A stretch of DNA of 6,590 nt from Bacillota bacterium. Its GTDB lineage: Bacteria; Bacillota_E; Sulfobacillia; Sulfobacillales; Sulfobacillaceae. Below, in pieces: positions 1 through 6,429 of this stretch. The notes below the pieces were generated by a model, which saw only the letters and a list, made by a program, of their open reading frames with translations, did not search any database and was not told the DNA's origin. The position numbers were made by a program, and so were the translations under genes. How positions within the stretch are numbered: the first letter of the stretch is position 1; each line of letters begins with the position of its first letter. The stretch is taken from NCBI GenBank assembly GCA_021802375.1, contig JAKAAL010000241.1, forward strand, positions 1 to 6,590. Reading direction: 5' to 3'.

Positions 1-341
1 TGTCAGATATCGCGCACGCATACCGGGCGGAAGCCTTCATCGACATTCGTCCAGGGTATCCTCCATTTGTAGCCGACGTTGCCTTTACCAATCATGTAGG
101 AAGTGTGTTGGAACGGGTTTTGGGATCTCAGAAAGTCGTATGGTTGACAAACCCGTCAATGGGTGGAGAAGATTTTGCCTACATCGCCGAACGGGTAGCG
201 GCTACCAATCTCCATGTTGGTGTGGTTGGACCTGGTTCCCAAAGTGGACTTCATTCTGCGCGGTTTATTCTAAATGAGGGCGCTATTGGCACCGGGTCTC
301 GTGCCTTGGCTGCAGTCGCCATGTTGACCGGGTCTATATGA
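1..341 (+). CDS. M20-family amidohydrolase/peptidase, C-terminal part
   Basis: This is a partial gene entering from the left edge; codons are in frame from base 3 and end at TGA 339-341, leaving 112 visible residues. The family consists of metal-dependent hydrolases (carboxypeptidases, N-acyl amino acid amidohydrolases, deacetylases) that cleave amide bonds in the cytoplasm. Two C-terminal hallmarks are visible: the segment NPSMGGEDFAYIAE (nt 150-191), whose Glu-Asp pair follows a Gly-Gly as in the family's second catalytic-domain block, and GLHSARF (nt 246-266), corresponding to the His-Ser-Pro-Arg-Phe-type motif with the C-terminal metal-ligand His. The final helix (SRALAAVAMLTGSI) is typical. 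The exact substrate cannot be read from the tail. moaC starts 19 bases after the stop, so the two genes may share a transcript, although no functional link is evident. Confidence 0.85.
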   Translation, partial: SDIAHAYRAEAFIDIRPGYPPFVADVAFTNHVGSVLERVLGSQKVVWLTNPSMGGEDFAYIAERVAATNLHVGVVGPGSQSGLHSARFILNEGAIGTGSRALAAVAMLTGSI

Positions 342-360
342 TTAAAAAGGGAGGCTAACA

Positions 361-882
361 ATGGCTAATGATCCGGTATTGCCGCATTTAAATGCGGCAG
401 GCGAGGTCCACATGGTCTCCGTGAGTGCGAAAGATGAGACTTTACGCAAGGCTCGCGCCCAAGGCCGGCTGCGGGCCCCCGGATTTGTATGTCAAGCGGT
501 ACGGGATGGTGCAGTGGACAAAGGGGATGTTTTGGCGGTGGCTAGGGTGGCCGCCATTATGGCAGCGAAACGGACGGCAGAGTGGATACCGCTGTGCCAT
601 CCGATACCTTTGACGGCCGTAGAAGTGTTGATTGAAATTGAGGACCAAGGCTTTTTGGTGGTTGTCGAAACTGAGACTCGGTCTGCCACCGGCGTAGAAA
701 TGGAAGCGATTACCGCGGTGACCGCCGGACTTTTAACGTTATATGACATGTTGAAAGCCCAATATCGCGGCCTTATTGTAGATGATGTCCACTTGGTGGA
801 AAAGACCGGAGGGAAAACAGGAGATTATGTCTTCCGAGACTTCAGGACAGAGACCTACGGTGGCTATTTTAACAAGCAGTGA
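361..882 (+). CDS. moaC: Cyclic pyranopterin monophosphate synthase MoaC
   Basis: MoaC works with MoaA to convert GTP to cyclic pyranopterin monophosphate, the first step of molybdenum cofactor synthesis; the family acts as a cytoplasmic hexamer. The protein is 173 residues. It begins near the family-typical HLNAAGEVHMV segment (9-19). It carries IPLCHPIPL (76-84), the ATGVEMEAITAV block (109-120) and YDMLKA (128-133), in which D129 and K132 match the catalytic Asp and Lys known from E. coli MoaC, then VEKTGGKTGDY (146-156). The start is supported by AAGGGAGG at 347-354, six bases upstream. The family usually ends soon after the GGKSG segment; here about 17 extra residues (VFRDFRTETYGGYFNKQ) run on and overlap the next gene by 56 bases. 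Identity is clear; only the function of this tail is uncertain. Confidence 0.96.
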   Translation: MANDPVLPHLNAAGEVHMVSVSAKDETLRKARAQGRLRAPGFVCQAVRDGAVDKGDVLAVARVAAIMAAKRTAEWIPLCHPIPLTAVEVLIEIEDQGFLVVVETETRSATGVEMEAITAVTAGLLTLYDMLKAQYRGLIVDDVHLVEKTGGKTGDYVFRDFRTETYGGYFNKQ

Positions 883-1342
883 TGCCGGGTCAAAGGGTCT
901 GCGCCAGGATGTCTCTGGCCAGCTGTTATGGGAACGCTTGCATCTTTGGGGACAAATTGTGGATCAGGTGGTGCTTTCTGACGATGCGGAGATTTTAGAA
1001 GCCCAAATCCGAGAATGGATACGGCGGGATATACAACTGGTGGTGACCACAGGAGGGACAGGACTCGGGCCGCGTGACGTAATGCCGGAAGTGACACTCA
1101 AAGTGATTGATCGGTTGGTGCCTGGCATTGCCGAAGCGATGCGCCAAGAGTCTCTGAAGCACACCCCGATGGGCATGTTGTCGCGGGGCATCGTGGGTGT
1201 GGCGAATAGGACATTGGTAGTGAATCTTCCGGGGTCGCCCAAAGCCATTCGGGAATTGTGGCCTGTGGTCGAACCCGTACTGGGACACGCGGTAGACTTG
1301 ATTGGCGGCCGCACCCGCCATGCGGATCCGGCATCATCCTAG
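827..1342 (+). CDS. mog: Molybdopterin adenylyltransferase, MogA/MoaB family
   Basis: Members of this family adenylate molybdopterin before molybdenum insertion; MoaB-named members have the same fold and are not always separable by sequence. Visible motifs in the 171-residue product are AILTSSDAGSKG (13-24, the usual N-terminal S-D-x-G-S-x-G), VVTTGGTGLGPRDVMPE (72-88, the pterin-binding loop with the conserved Asp) and NLPGSPKA (133-140). I chose ATG 827 because it puts about ten residues before the first beta strand, as in the family. AGGAG at 819-823 is only three bases away, and GGAGG at 808-812 is a more distant alternative. An upstream in-frame ATG at 782 would add 15 unlikely residues. 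The start lies inside moaC, so the two are probably translationally coupled. Whether it is called mog or moaB is a naming uncertainty. Confidence 0.9.
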   Translation: MSSETSGQRPTVAILTSSDAGSKGLRQDVSGQLLWERLHLWGQIVDQVVLSDDAEILEAQIREWIRRDIQLVVTTGGTGLGPRDVMPEVTLKVIDRLVPGIAEAMRQESLKHTPMGMLSRGIVGVANRTLVVNLPGSPKAIRELWPVVEPVLGHAVDLIGGRTRHADPASS

Positions 1343-1450
1343 CGCGCAAAATATGGCAAAAACGCAATTTTGGGCGACCATTGCAATGAAAAGTGAAGAT
1401 AAGCGCGCGTATGGGCGTAAAATTTGGATGCTATCGCCTGATATGATTAT

Positions 1451-1479
1451 TTGACGCGTGCTATGGTTTTGGGTAAACT
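1451..1479 (+). promoter_or_regulatory. Probable sigma-A promoter of groES-groEL
   Basis: TTGACG (1451-1456) and TAAACT (1474-1479) are separated by 17 bases. They match the vegetative consensus at 5 of 6 and 4 of 6 positions. Transcription would start around 1485-1490, just ahead of the CIRCE operator, which is the usual arrangement for HrcA-controlled chaperone operons. Confidence 0.72.
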
Positions 1480-1492
1480 CTGTATGGAAGCT

Positions 1493-1519
1493 TTAGCACT
1501 CACTTGATGAGAGTGCTAA
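1493..1519 (+). promoter_or_regulatory. CIRCE operator (HrcA binding site)
   Basis: This is a perfect inverted repeat, TTAGCACTC (1493-1501), nine bases (ACTTGATGA), GAGTGCTAA (1511-1519), identical to the CIRCE consensus. HrcA binds this element and represses class I heat-shock operons; release under heat or chaperone shortage induces groESL. It lies between the promoter and the groES ribosome binding site. hrcA itself is not in the window. Confidence 0.97.
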
Positions 1520-1551
1520 CAAAGTAACATAGAGGTAGGAGGGAAACACCT

Positions 1552-1854
1552 GTGGAAATTCGTCCATTAGCCGACCATGTGGTAGTGGAAGTGTTGTCTG
1601 AAGAAACCACGACGTCAGGGATTGTCTTGCCCGACACAGCTAAGGAGAACCCGCAGCGGGGGCGCGTGGTAGCGGTAGGTAGCGGCCGTTTGCTGGACAA
1701 CGGTTCCCGGGCACCATTGGAAGTTGGCGTGCAGGATGTCGTGTTGTTCGATGAAAAACTCGCCACCAAGATTCGTGTAGAGAATCGAGAATATCGATTA
1801 GTTTCCGAATCCGACATACTGGCAGTACTAGTCCCGGCTCCCGCATTGGTTTAG
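1552..1854 (+). CDS. groES: Co-chaperonin GroES
   Basis: GroES forms the heptameric lid of the GroEL folding chamber in the cytoplasm. The 100-residue protein starts at a GTG; AGGAGGG (1537-1543) lies eight bases upstream, and the N-terminus IRPLADHVVVEV (3-14) aligns with the standard RPLxDRVVVK start. The mobile loop that contacts GroEL is visible at about 17-34, with GIVLP (23-27), followed by QRGRVVAVGSG (35-45). The segment usually reading KYxGTEVKxDGxEYL is divergent here (EKLATKIRVENREYRL, 68-83), but SESDILAV (85-92) is normal. A short extra tail (PAPALV) follows the usual end. groEL begins 39 bases downstream, forming the standard CIRCE-controlled operon. Confidence is high; the oddities look like lineage divergence rather than damage. 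Confidence 0.97.
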   Translation: MEIRPLADHVVVEVLSEETTTSGIVLPDTAKENPQRGRVVAVGSGRLLDNGSRAPLEVGVQDVVLFDEKLATKIRVENREYRLVSESDILAVLVPAPALV

Positions 1855-1893
1855 CACGGGATTAAGGAACCATTTTCAGGAGGTTGTGAGTAG

Positions 1894-3528
<1,635 letters not shown>

Positions 3529-3546
3529 TTTCCCTTTTGGGAGGCA

Positions 3547-3592
3547 AGCTGGGACAGGGGCACGCATGGGGACCCTGTCCCAGTTGTTTTGT
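3547..3592 (+). terminator. Intrinsic terminator of groES-groEL
   Basis: An 11-bp perfect GC-rich stem, CTGGGACAGGG (3549-3559) with CCCTGTCCCAG (3573-3583), is extended by a G-U and an A-U pair. A 13-base loop separates the arms, and the T-rich TTGTTTTGT (3584-3592) follows. It begins about 20 bases after the groEL stop. Confidence 0.93.
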
Positions 3593-3914
3593 AGGCAAGG
3601 GGTCCACCTAGAACTCTTGGGGCTGCTGATGCAATCAGGGTGCTGAGAAAATGCTTGTACAAGTCGTAGTCAAGAACCGACTGGCGTCTCTGGATTCGCC
3701 CCAGGCCATTAAATTTGAACCCTGCGGGAAGGACTACCCTGCATCTGATCAATTAATTTGTCGCATGTTTCCAATCAACGGCAAGCGCGATCTTCCACCA
3801 ACCGTCAACCCGTTCAATCGAACCTTCGTTACGAAGGTTAAAATTTCTGCTTTTCTTTTGGAGGGCAAGCCATAATAATTGAAAAAGGGTGTTTTTTTAA
3901 AGAGAGGATAGGCC
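3593..3914. other. Intergenic stretch without a recognisable gene
   Basis: This stretch between the groEL terminator and plsY is more AT-rich near its right end. It contains a short plus-strand open frame (3651-3875, 74 codons) with no convincing ribosome binding site and a composition unlike its neighbours, so I do not call it. A 10-base palindrome CTTGTACAAG lies at 3654-3663, and a hairpin at 3821-3839. CATAAT (3871-3876) could be a -10 element for plsY, but no good -35 partner is visible. Minus-strand open stretches end in stops and match no family I recognise. It may be a decayed gene or mobile-element remnant, a long leader, or an unannotated small RNA; none of these is demonstrated. 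Confidence 0.5.
3821..3839 (+). other. Short hairpin upstream of plsY
   Basis: AACCTTCG (3821-3828) and CGAAGGTT (3832-3839) form a perfect 8-bp stem around a three-base loop. It is followed by AAAATTT and then a T-rich run (CTTTTCTTTT, 3850-3859). It could act as a weak terminator of whatever is transcribed through 3600-3820, or as part of a plsY leader. The T tract is not immediately adjacent, so a terminator call is uncertain. Confidence 0.45.
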
Positions 3915-4502
3915 ATGCTGATATTATGGGGATTGGGAACCTTCATTGTAGGATCTGTTCCTTGGGGTTATGTTGTGGCTCATCTTCGATATCAAACCGA
4001 TATTCGCCAGCATGGGAGTCAAAATATTGGTGCCACTAATGTGGCACGTACCTTAGGGATTAAGGCAGGAATTTTTGTATTAATTTTGGACGCCTTAAAG
4101 GGTATAGCGGCCGTCGGGATCACTGGGGCAGTGTTTCCTGGGCACCCCTGGATGACGGCCATTGCGGGATTTGTAGCTATTGTCGGTCATGTATTTTCGC
4201 CGTTTTTGCGGTTTCGCGGCGGCAAGGGAATAGCCACTGGGCTCGGCGCTGTGGTGATGCTGAGTCCCCTTGCAGCATTGGTCGCCGTATTGGCTTTTGC
4301 CCTTACAGTAGGGATTACTCGCATTGTCTCATTGGCATCTTTAGCGGGCATTGTCGGGGTGATGGTATGCATGGCATTGGTGTCCCCACACGTGGATGTT
4401 TGGGGATTCGCGGTCCCGGCGGTGTTATTGACCATTTGGGCTCATAGGAAAAATTGGGGACGGCTGATCAAGGGAGAAGAACCACGGTTTGGAAAATCAT
4501 AA
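3915..4502 (+). CDS. plsY: Glycerol-3-phosphate acyltransferase PlsY
   Basis: PlsY transfers the acyl group from acyl-phosphate (made by PlsX) to glycerol-3-phosphate, giving lysophosphatidic acid, the first membrane step of phospholipid synthesis. It is a multi-pass inner-membrane enzyme. The 195-residue protein shows the family motifs: GSVPWGYVVA (13-22), DIRQHGSQNIGATNVARTLG (29-48), LDALKG (58-63), GHVFSPFLRFRGGKGIATGLG (91-111, the glycerol-3-phosphate loop) and HRKNWGRLIKGEEPRFG (177-193). Hydrophobic spans are visible at about 1-22, 50-72, 80-96, 112-150 and 163-176. AGAGG (3903-3907) lies seven bases before the ATG. Length and motifs are normal. Its promoter is probably in the AT-rich DNA just upstream but is not clear. 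No plsX neighbour lies in the window. Confidence 0.97.
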   Translation: MLILWGLGTFIVGSVPWGYVVAHLRYQTDIRQHGSQNIGATNVARTLGIKAGIFVLILDALKGIAAVGITGAVFPGHPWMTAIAGFVAIVGHVFSPFLRFRGGKGIATGLGAVVMLSPLAALVAVLAFALTVGITRIVSLASLAGIVGVMVCMALVSPHVDVWGFAVPAVLLTIWAHRKNWGRLIKGEEPRFGKS

Positions 4503-4590
4503 ACAAAAATTTTCCGGTTAAGTTATGAAATTCCTTCGGATGGGAAAGATATCCATAGAATGATGGGTTCATCCCTGAAGGAGGACAACG

Positions 4591-5088
4591 ATGGAAATTA
4601 CCCTTAATCAACTGATTGATGCTGCACCTGAATTAGCGATGATGCTTAGACGAGACATTCGTCAAGGTAAATTGGCTGCAACCCGCAAAACCGGGGTTGC
4701 TGGCAGGCCGTATGTTGTGGAGAGCGACGTGTTGGCCGAATCGGATCAAGAGCCCTATCGCTTGCTGGCGCAAAAAGTTCTCAAGAGTCCAGAACGTCTT
4801 CAGACACGGCACAATGTTTTATCACGCAGCGAGTCTTTTGGCGGTTTGCGAACAACGAGTGAAGAGGTTTGGCAACCATTGATGAAAATGCTGGAATCGC
4901 AGCATGCTATGCTGCAGCAGATGATTAATGTGTTCATGCACGAAATGCAACAAAGCCAGGAGCGGTTTGAACGCCAAGGGCGCGATATGCAGGAACTGTC
5001 ATATAAACTGGGACAGGCGCATCAGCAAGTAGAACGGCTGGAGCGTATGGTGGGAGAACGTTTAGTTCGTCCCCAAGAACAAGCGTAA
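4591..5088 (+). CDS. Unrecognised protein with N-terminal HTH-like segment and C-terminal coiled coil
   Basis: This 165-residue soluble protein has an excellent ribosome binding site (AAGGAGG, 4578-4584, six bases before ATG). Residues 3-50 (TLNQLIDAAPELAMMLRRDI, then RQGKLAATRK and GRPYVVESDVLA) look like an excisionase/MerR-type winged helix-turn-helix: a helix naming a choice, a second helix, and a basic GRPY-V wing ending in an S-D-V-L helix start. A variable linker follows (51-92). Residues 93-157 are a long amphipathic helix rich in Gln, Glu, Met and Leu, most likely a dimerising coiled coil. No signal peptide or membrane segment is seen. The HTH-plus-coiled-coil plan recalls RacA/MerR-like chromosome-organising or regulatory proteins, but I do not recognise the family. 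It starts 88 bases after plsY and may or may not share its transcript. Confidence 0.8.
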   Translation: MEITLNQLIDAAPELAMMLRRDIRQGKLAATRKTGVAGRPYVVESDVLAESDQEPYRLLAQKVLKSPERLQTRHNVLSRSESFGGLRTTSEEVWQPLMKMLESQHAMLQQMINVFMHEMQQSQERFERQGRDMQELSYKLGQAHQQVERLERMVGERLVRPQEQA

Positions 5089-5112
5089 TTGCGATAAGAG
5101 TGGGCTATACTA

Positions 5113-5132
5113 CCGCTACCGGGAGGTGGTGG
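5113..5132 (+). promoter_or_regulatory. Hairpin covering the ribosome binding site of the DUF1540 gene
   Basis: CCGCTACC (5113-5120) can pair with GGTGGTGG (5125-5132), eight pairs of which two are G-U, around the tetraloop GGGA, which fits the stable GNRA class. The loop and right arm contain the GGGAGG Shine-Dalgarno of the gene starting at 5140. TATACT (5106-5111), a good -10 hexamer, lies just before it, but no -35 element is apparent. Whether the stem regulates translation is inference. Confidence 0.4.
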
Positions 5133-5139
5133 AATCTTT

Positions 5140-5313
5140 ATGGCCAACCAAGTCATACGATGCTCGGTGTCGTATTGTCGCTACAACGACCGGGGCGAAC
5201 GCTGTAGCTTGGACCAGATTACCGTGCAACCGCAAATGGTTTTGGGGACGGCTGAAACGGTAGCCCTGGAACATGCATTTGAGACATCGTGCGGGTCTTA
5301 TGACCCGAAATAA
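5140..5313 (+). CDS. Small DUF1540-family cysteine protein
   Basis: A 57-residue protein starts at ATG 5140 after GGGAGG (5121-5126). Its pattern matches DUF1540: IRCSVSYCRYNDRGERCSLD (6-25), then the DQITVQP strand, then a late Cys in ETSCGSYDP (48-56). The four cysteines are C8, C13, C22 and C51, with the C-x4-C-Y-N and single C-terminal T-x-C-x-S/T features of the family. Such small proteins are common in spore-forming Firmicutes; four conserved Cys suggest metal binding, but no biochemical function is established that I can cite. It is preceded by the HTH/coiled-coil gene (51-base gap) and has its own terminator, whose stem includes its stop codon. It is too short for many gene callers and easily missed. 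Confidence 0.88.
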   Translation: MANQVIRCSVSYCRYNDRGERCSLDQITVQPQMVLGTAETVALEHAFETSCGSYDPK

Positions 5314-5343
5314 GGTCCTGTGCTTCGGGACCTTATTTCTTTG
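5307..5343 (+). terminator. Intrinsic terminator overlapping the DUF1540 stop codon
   Basis: A 12-bp perfect stem, GAAATAAGGTCC (5307-5318) with GGACCTTATTTC (5328-5339), has a nine-base loop and is followed by TTTG. The TAA stop at 5311-5313 lies inside the left arm. Because the arm begins with an A-rich run, it could also work weakly in the other direction. Confidence 0.85.
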
Positions 5344-5445
5344 CCAATAATGGGATGCCAATTTGCGGCAGGCTGTTTAGTTTATTCGTGAAATCCGGTA
5401 AGATAGTGTCAATATCGATGATGGTTAAGACAAAAGGAGTCGATT

Positions 5446-5859
5446 ATGAAAGGCCTACGAGAACCAAATCAATCCCTGCACTCGATTCGGGTGGTCAAGG
5501 AAGCCACTGGTCTCACAGACCGTCGGATTCGTTATTATGAAACATTGGAATTGTTGCAACCACAACGGACTGCCGGAAATCAAAGGCTGTACAGCATTAA
5601 GGACATCGAACGTCTCAAGCGTATCAAGCAAATGTTGGACAACGGCATTTCCCTCAAAGAGGTACGGCAATATTTGCAGCAAGAGGACAGGTCTCCGGGT
5701 CATGATGCGGTGGAAGATATCGAAAGAGACGCCGACAGTTATTTTCAAGGAAAACTTCTGGCGCGCAAGGATTCCGTCAATAGGGAGTCTTTGTACCCGC
5801 TAACCAATCGCGCAGACATTATTCGGCGTTTAGGCCGCGACGAAGAGGAAACCCATTAA
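5446..5859 (+). CDS. MerR-family regulator, GlnR/TnrA-like
   Basis: This 137-residue DNA-binding protein has an N-terminal winged helix-turn-helix: IRVVKEATGLTDRRIRYYE (14-32), then LLQPQRTAGNQRLYS (36-50). It continues with IKDIERLKRIKQMLDNGISLKEVRQYL (51-77). This strongly resembles the GlnR/TnrA subgroup of MerR proteins (the RQIRYYE and P-x-R-T-x-G-N-R-R-L-Y-S pattern), which control nitrogen genes with glutamine synthetase as partner. Residues 115-129 ([15 protein letters not shown]) could be a short C-terminal helix comparable to the GlnR/TnrA tail. AAAGGAG (5433-5439) is six bases before the ATG; a weak TTTAGT/TAAGAT pair (5376-5404) may be its promoter. No glnA is nearby; hpt and guaA follow within about 20 bases, so it may co-regulate purine genes. 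GlnR identity is probable but not certain, hence no symbol. Confidence 0.85.
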   Translation: MKGLREPNQSLHSIRVVKEATGLTDRRIRYYETLELLQPQRTAGNQRLYSIKDIERLKRIKQMLDNGISLKEVRQYLQQEDRSPGHDAVEDIERDADSYFQGKLLARKDSVNRESLYPLTNRADIIRRLGRDEEETH

Positions 5860-6409
5860 TACGACAAAGGGGGTTCGATGGGTGCAAACCTATCCAGGAG
5901 AACAGCTGGAAGTGTTGTTGGCACACGTCGGGCAAATTCCGATAGCGCTCATCAACATCTAAACCATAACCGACGACAAATTCGTCGGGAATTTCAAATC
6001 CTTTGTAGTGCAACGGAACGGCCACTTGACGCCGGCTGGGCTTGTCCAACAACGAACAAATTTTTACACTCGCAGCTCCACGTGATCGCATGTGGCCAAA
6101 TATGTAATTTAATGTCAAGCCCGTGTCCACAATATCTTCCACCACGAGCACATGGCGACCGTCCACGCTCTGCTCTAAGTCTTTCAGAATACGGACGACC
6201 CCCGACGACTTGGTTGCCGCGCCATAGGATGACATGGCCATAAAGTCGATTGCAACGGGTAGATCAATGCTGCGGATTAAATCAGCCATAAAGATAAAGG
6301 ACCCTTTCAGGATCCCCACAAGCAAAAGTGGTTTGCCATCATAATCCATGGTAATCCGTTTACCGAGGTTCTCCACCCGATGCTTAATTTCCGAGTGTGC
6401 CAACAACAC
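5819..6409 (-). CDS. hpt: Hypoxanthine phosphoribosyltransferase body, inverted
   Basis: The enzyme joins PRPP to hypoxanthine (and usually guanine) to give IMP/GMP in purine salvage, in the cytoplasm. In this minus-strand frame (196 codons), residues 6-161 are a nearly complete enzyme: [18 protein letters not shown] (28-45), the flexible-loop SSYG (60-63), the PRPP-binding [14 protein letters not shown] (87-100), LLDKPSRR (120-127) and [20 protein letters not shown] (141-160). Beyond D161 the frame leaves hpt: it crosses the left repeat and reads antisense through the end of the MerR-like gene, so residues 164-196 are not native. The N-terminus is cut at the right repeat; the GTG at 6409-6407 has an AGGAG eleven bases upstream inside that repeat, so some expression is conceivable, but no minus-strand promoter is visible. 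It opposes all neighbouring genes. Confidence 0.88.
   Translation of the reverse strand: MLLAHSEIKHRVENLGKRITMDYDGKPLLLVGILKGSFIFMADLIRSIDLPVAIDFMAMSSYGAATKSSGVVRILKDLEQSVDGRHVLVVEDIVDTGLTLNYIFGHMRSRGAASVKICSLLDKPSRRQVAVPLHYKGFEIPDEFVVGYGLDVDERYRNLPDVCQQHFQLFSWIGLHPSNPLCRINGFPLRRGLNAE
5882..5962 (+). pseudogene. hpt: Original 5' end of hpt, severed from its gene body
   Basis: GTG 5882 follows AAAGGGGG (5866-5873) at eight bases, an excellent start. The frame reads [15 protein letters not shown] (5882-5926), which is exactly the missing N-terminus of the hypoxanthine phosphoribosyltransferase lying on the opposite strand. After base 5926 the frame runs into inverted hpt sequence, reads [11 protein letters not shown] and stops at TAA 5960-5962, so only a 26-residue product could be made. 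The start lies 22 bases after the MerR-like gene, implying cotranscription. The last 12 codons before the break lie in the 35-base inverted repeat. I call it a 5' fragment because its coding continuity is recovered only when the block 5927-6394 is inverted. Confidence 0.8.
5892..5926 (+). repeat. Left arm of a perfect 35-base inverted repeat
   Basis: This arm starts ATCCAGGAGAACAGC and ends GTTGGCACAC; its exact reverse complement is 6395-6429. It lies within hpt codons 4-15 on the plus strand. Flanking bases differ on both sides (T5891 and G5927 against their counterparts), so the repeat is exactly 35 bases. The arms enclose 468 bases. Confidence 0.97.
5927..6394 (-). other. Inverted block containing 156 codons of hpt
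   Basis: The 468 bases between the repeat arms consist entirely of hpt codons read on the minus strand (Ser6 to Asp161 of that frame), with no spare bases at either edge. Inverting the block in place would join GTG 5882 through codon 15 to these 156 codons in frame and continue 19 codons through the right arm to TGA 6452-6454, giving a 190-codon hpt. No recombinase, transposase or site-specific resolvase is encoded in the window. Confidence 0.8.
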
Positions 6410-6429
6410 TTCCAGCTGTTCTCCTGGAT
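6395..6429 (-). repeat. Right arm of the perfect 35-base inverted repeat
   Basis: This is the reverse complement of 5892-5926. On the minus strand it encodes the hpt residues [11 protein letters not shown] leading into SEIKHR, so that side is native hpt sequence. On the plus strand its last part (CTCCTGGAT) is the start of the guaA motif V-L-L-D-F-G. It therefore straddles two genes read in opposite directions. Confidence 0.97.

Noticed and set aside
1344..1375. Possible terminator after mog (GCGCAAAAT with ATTTTGGGC)
   Set aside because: The stem is weak and AT-rich with a mismatch, has a 14-base loop and is not followed by a T tract.
3651..3875. Plus-strand open frame of 74 codons between groEL and plsY
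   Set aside because: There is no Shine-Dalgarno at a usable distance, no recognisable motif, and the 3821-3839 hairpin lies within it; it is treated as chance.
3753..3893. Minus-strand open stretch with a protein-like, Trp-rich C-terminus (IERVDGWWKIALAVDWK)
   Set aside because: It is about 46 codons between two stops with no start codon or ribosome site and no family recognised; it could be a relic but is not supportable as a gene.
5116..5361. Minus-strand open frame of 81 codons
   Set aside because: It is antisense to the DUF1540 gene and its terminator; the plus-strand frame has the clear family cysteine pattern.
5399..5432. Candidate GlnR operator upstream of the MerR-like gene (TGTC...GACA)
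   Set aside because: The spacing and inner bases do not fit TGTNA-N7-TNACA; the half-sites are only four bases.
5878..6243. Plus-strand open frame of 121 codons starting at ATG 5878
   Set aside because: It is antisense to most of the hpt body and uses the hpt start region in the wrong frame; the composition is Arg/Ser/His-rich and it matches no family. Its start is only four bases from the purine-rich site, whereas GTG 5882 in the hpt frame is correctly spaced.
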